Shown here piece by piece: positions 62,904 to 64,000 of a stretch of DNA of 64,000 nt. The notes under the pieces were generated by a model. That model saw only the letters and a program-made list of their open reading frames with translations, made no database searches and was not told where the DNA came from. This stretch comes from Alteromonadaceae bacterium XY-R5 (GTDB lineage Bacteria; Pseudomonadota; Gammaproteobacteria; Enterobacterales; Alteromonadaceae), in NCBI GenBank assembly GCA_001660395.1, contig LXWE01000009.1, positions 1 to 64,000 on the forward strand, written 5' to 3'. The position numbers and the translations under genes were made by a program. Numbering within the stretch: the stretch's first letter is position 1; every line of letters starts with the position of its first letter.

Positions 62904-64000
62904 ATGGAAATAAGTAAAGTTGACCTAAGTGGTTACAGAAATTTTAAGGATGCATCCGTTAACTTCCGATCCGATAGTCTATTGATAGGGGCCAATGATG
63001 TCGGAAAAAGTAACCTTCTCCATGCTCTGCGAATTCTGTTAGATAAAAATTTGTCCGAGGCCGATATTGAGCCTACAGAAACTGATTTTTATACAAGCAA
63101 AGTTGCATCCTGCAATGAAATAGTAATAACCATTTATTTTAAGAATGTCATTGAAGACGCCGTACTGTCAGTTCTTAAGGGAGCTGTCAGCGATGAGGGG
63201 GAGTGTATTTTTCAGTACAAGGCCCATTTGTCTGATTTGAGTTATCGTCTATTCATTGGACATCAAATAGACCAACTTGAAGAGATAAATAGTCGGTTTT
63301 ACTTGCGGTACGTGAATCTCAACTACATGGAATCACAAAGAGATTTGGAAAAATACATTGCAAAAGAAAAGCGGAAATTGCTTAAAACTTCTTTTGCCTC
63401 TTTGTCTGAACAGCAACTCGAAGAAGACAAAGAGTTAATGGATGAAATTAGTCAGGATTTGCTAGATTTAAACGAAAAGGTTTCTCAACTTGTCTATGTT
63501 GACCAAGCGACGTCAGAGGTCAATACGGAACTAAAAAAGCTATCCAATCAACACCTCAATTACAATGTGCAATTGGATACAGGTGCCATACAGGTGAGTG
63601 ATTTTGTCGATAGATTGAAGTTAGGAGCGAGTACTGATGGCTCCTCCGTGACCCTTGGAGGAGATGGCAGAAATAATCAGATATTATTGGCACTTTGGAA
63701 AGCGAAGAGCATAAGGGAGCATGCTGTAGACCACGAAGTAGTCTTTTACGTGGTAGAAGAACCTGAAGCACACTTACATCCTCATCAGCAAGGTCGAATG
63801 ACCAACTACTTAATCAACGAACTGCCGGGCCAAACGATAATATCGACACATTCCCCTCGAATAGCTGCAAACTTTAAGCCTGACTCAATTATCAGATTAC
63901 TAAGTAAGGATAACTCAACGGTTGCTGCCAGTGGTGGCTGCTCAGATTGCATTGAGCAGGGATTTGAAGATATGAGTTATCGCATGAGCATCATTCCTGC
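62904..64000 (+). CDS. OLD-family ATP-dependent endonuclease (truncated by the window edge)
   Basis: An open frame from ATG 62904 (TAAGG upstream) runs off the window after 365 codons. It has the ABC-type ATPase plan of OLD proteins: EISKVDLSGYRNFKD, Walker A GANDVGKSN (residues 29-37), a helical middle, signature-like LGGDGRNNQILLALW, Walker B FYVVEEPEAHLHPHQQ (Glu285, Glu286) and the His-switch STHSPRIAAN. The TOPRIM nuclease domain should follow outside the window. Gabija GajA, Septu-like and lone OLD proteins all share this start, so the system cannot be named. Confidence 0.85.
   Translation, partial: MEISKVDLSGYRNFKDASVNFRSDSLLIGANDVGKSNLLHALRILLDKNLSEADIEPTETDFYTSKVASCNEIVITIYFKNVIEDAVLSVLKGAVSDEGECIFQYKAHLSDLSYRLFIGHQIDQLEEINSRFYLRYVNLNYMESQRDLEKYIAKEKRKLLKTSFASLSEQQLEEDKELMDEISQDLLDLNEKVSQLVYVDQATSEVNTELKKLSNQHLNYNVQLDTGAIQVSDFVDRLKLGASTDGSSVTLGGDGRNNQILLALWKAKSIREHAVDHEVVFYVVEEPEAHLHPHQQGRMTNYLINELPGQTIISTHSPRIAANFKPDSIIRLLSKDNSTVAASGGCSDCIEQGFEDMSYRMSIIP

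Overview
The window reads as chromosome from a marine gammaproteobacterium of the Alteromonadales type. The evidence is family content and gene order: assimilatory cysJ-cysI-cysH, dusA followed by small psp-like membrane genes, DUF2333, TIGR04219 and TIGR03899 proteins, divergent thpR/hrpB, and a GlyGly-CTERM surface protein. The exact genus cannot be named from the sequence alone. I saw no rRNA, tRNA or CRISPR array.

Layout. 0.1-3.2 kb (minus strand): two tandem YihG-like acyltransferases and a YbdG-type mechanosensitive channel in one operon. 3.4-7.9 kb: dusA, a psp-like group of small membrane proteins, a PCu(A)C copper chaperone, a DUF2333 protein and a TIGR04219 barrel. 8.0-12.3 kb: the cysJIH sulfite/PAPS reduction operon. 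12.3-16.7 kb: a TIGR03899 protein, a response regulator with degenerate GGDEF and intact EAL, a uracil-DNA glycosylase family protein and a small exported protein. 16.9-19.9 kb: a small barrel gene whose last 92 bp recur 2,371 bp downstream. The AT-rich insert between the copies carries a lipoprotein gene broken by an in-frame amber codon. 20.0-32.5 kb: a surface locus with a DUF6916 protein, a tail-collar protein, a GNAT enzyme, a PAPS-type sulfotransferase, a 3,134-residue repetitive DUF4347/GlyGly-CTERM protein and a translationally coupled barrel. 32.6-36.5 kb: purU, thpR and hrpB.

From about 36.53 kb to the right edge lies a genomic island starting directly at the 3' end of hrpB, where mrcB is the usual neighbour in gammaproteobacteria. 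Its left end is an overlapping four-gene module: three large divergent tyrosine recombinases and a small coiled-coil protein. This matches the ginABCD module of GInt islands. The cargo is AT-rich and defence-like. It holds a HigB-like toxin with a HigA/ImmA-IrrE protease fusion; a PD-(D/E)XK-like orphan; a five-gene operon (exported MBL hydrolase, ACP-like protein, exported barrel-like protein, DUF1353 protein, LRR protein); and a serine resolvase. It also holds an SF1 helicase with a DUF6602 nuclease-like partner, a potassium-channel-like protein, two HEPN-type proteins, a CoiA-like protein and an OLD-family ATPase cut by the window edge.

The parts most likely to be undescribed are the five-gene exported MBL/ACP-like/DUF1353/LRR operon, the helicase-DUF6602 pair, and the giant-adhesin locus with its sulfotransferase and tail-collar neighbours. 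All functional roles for these are inference.
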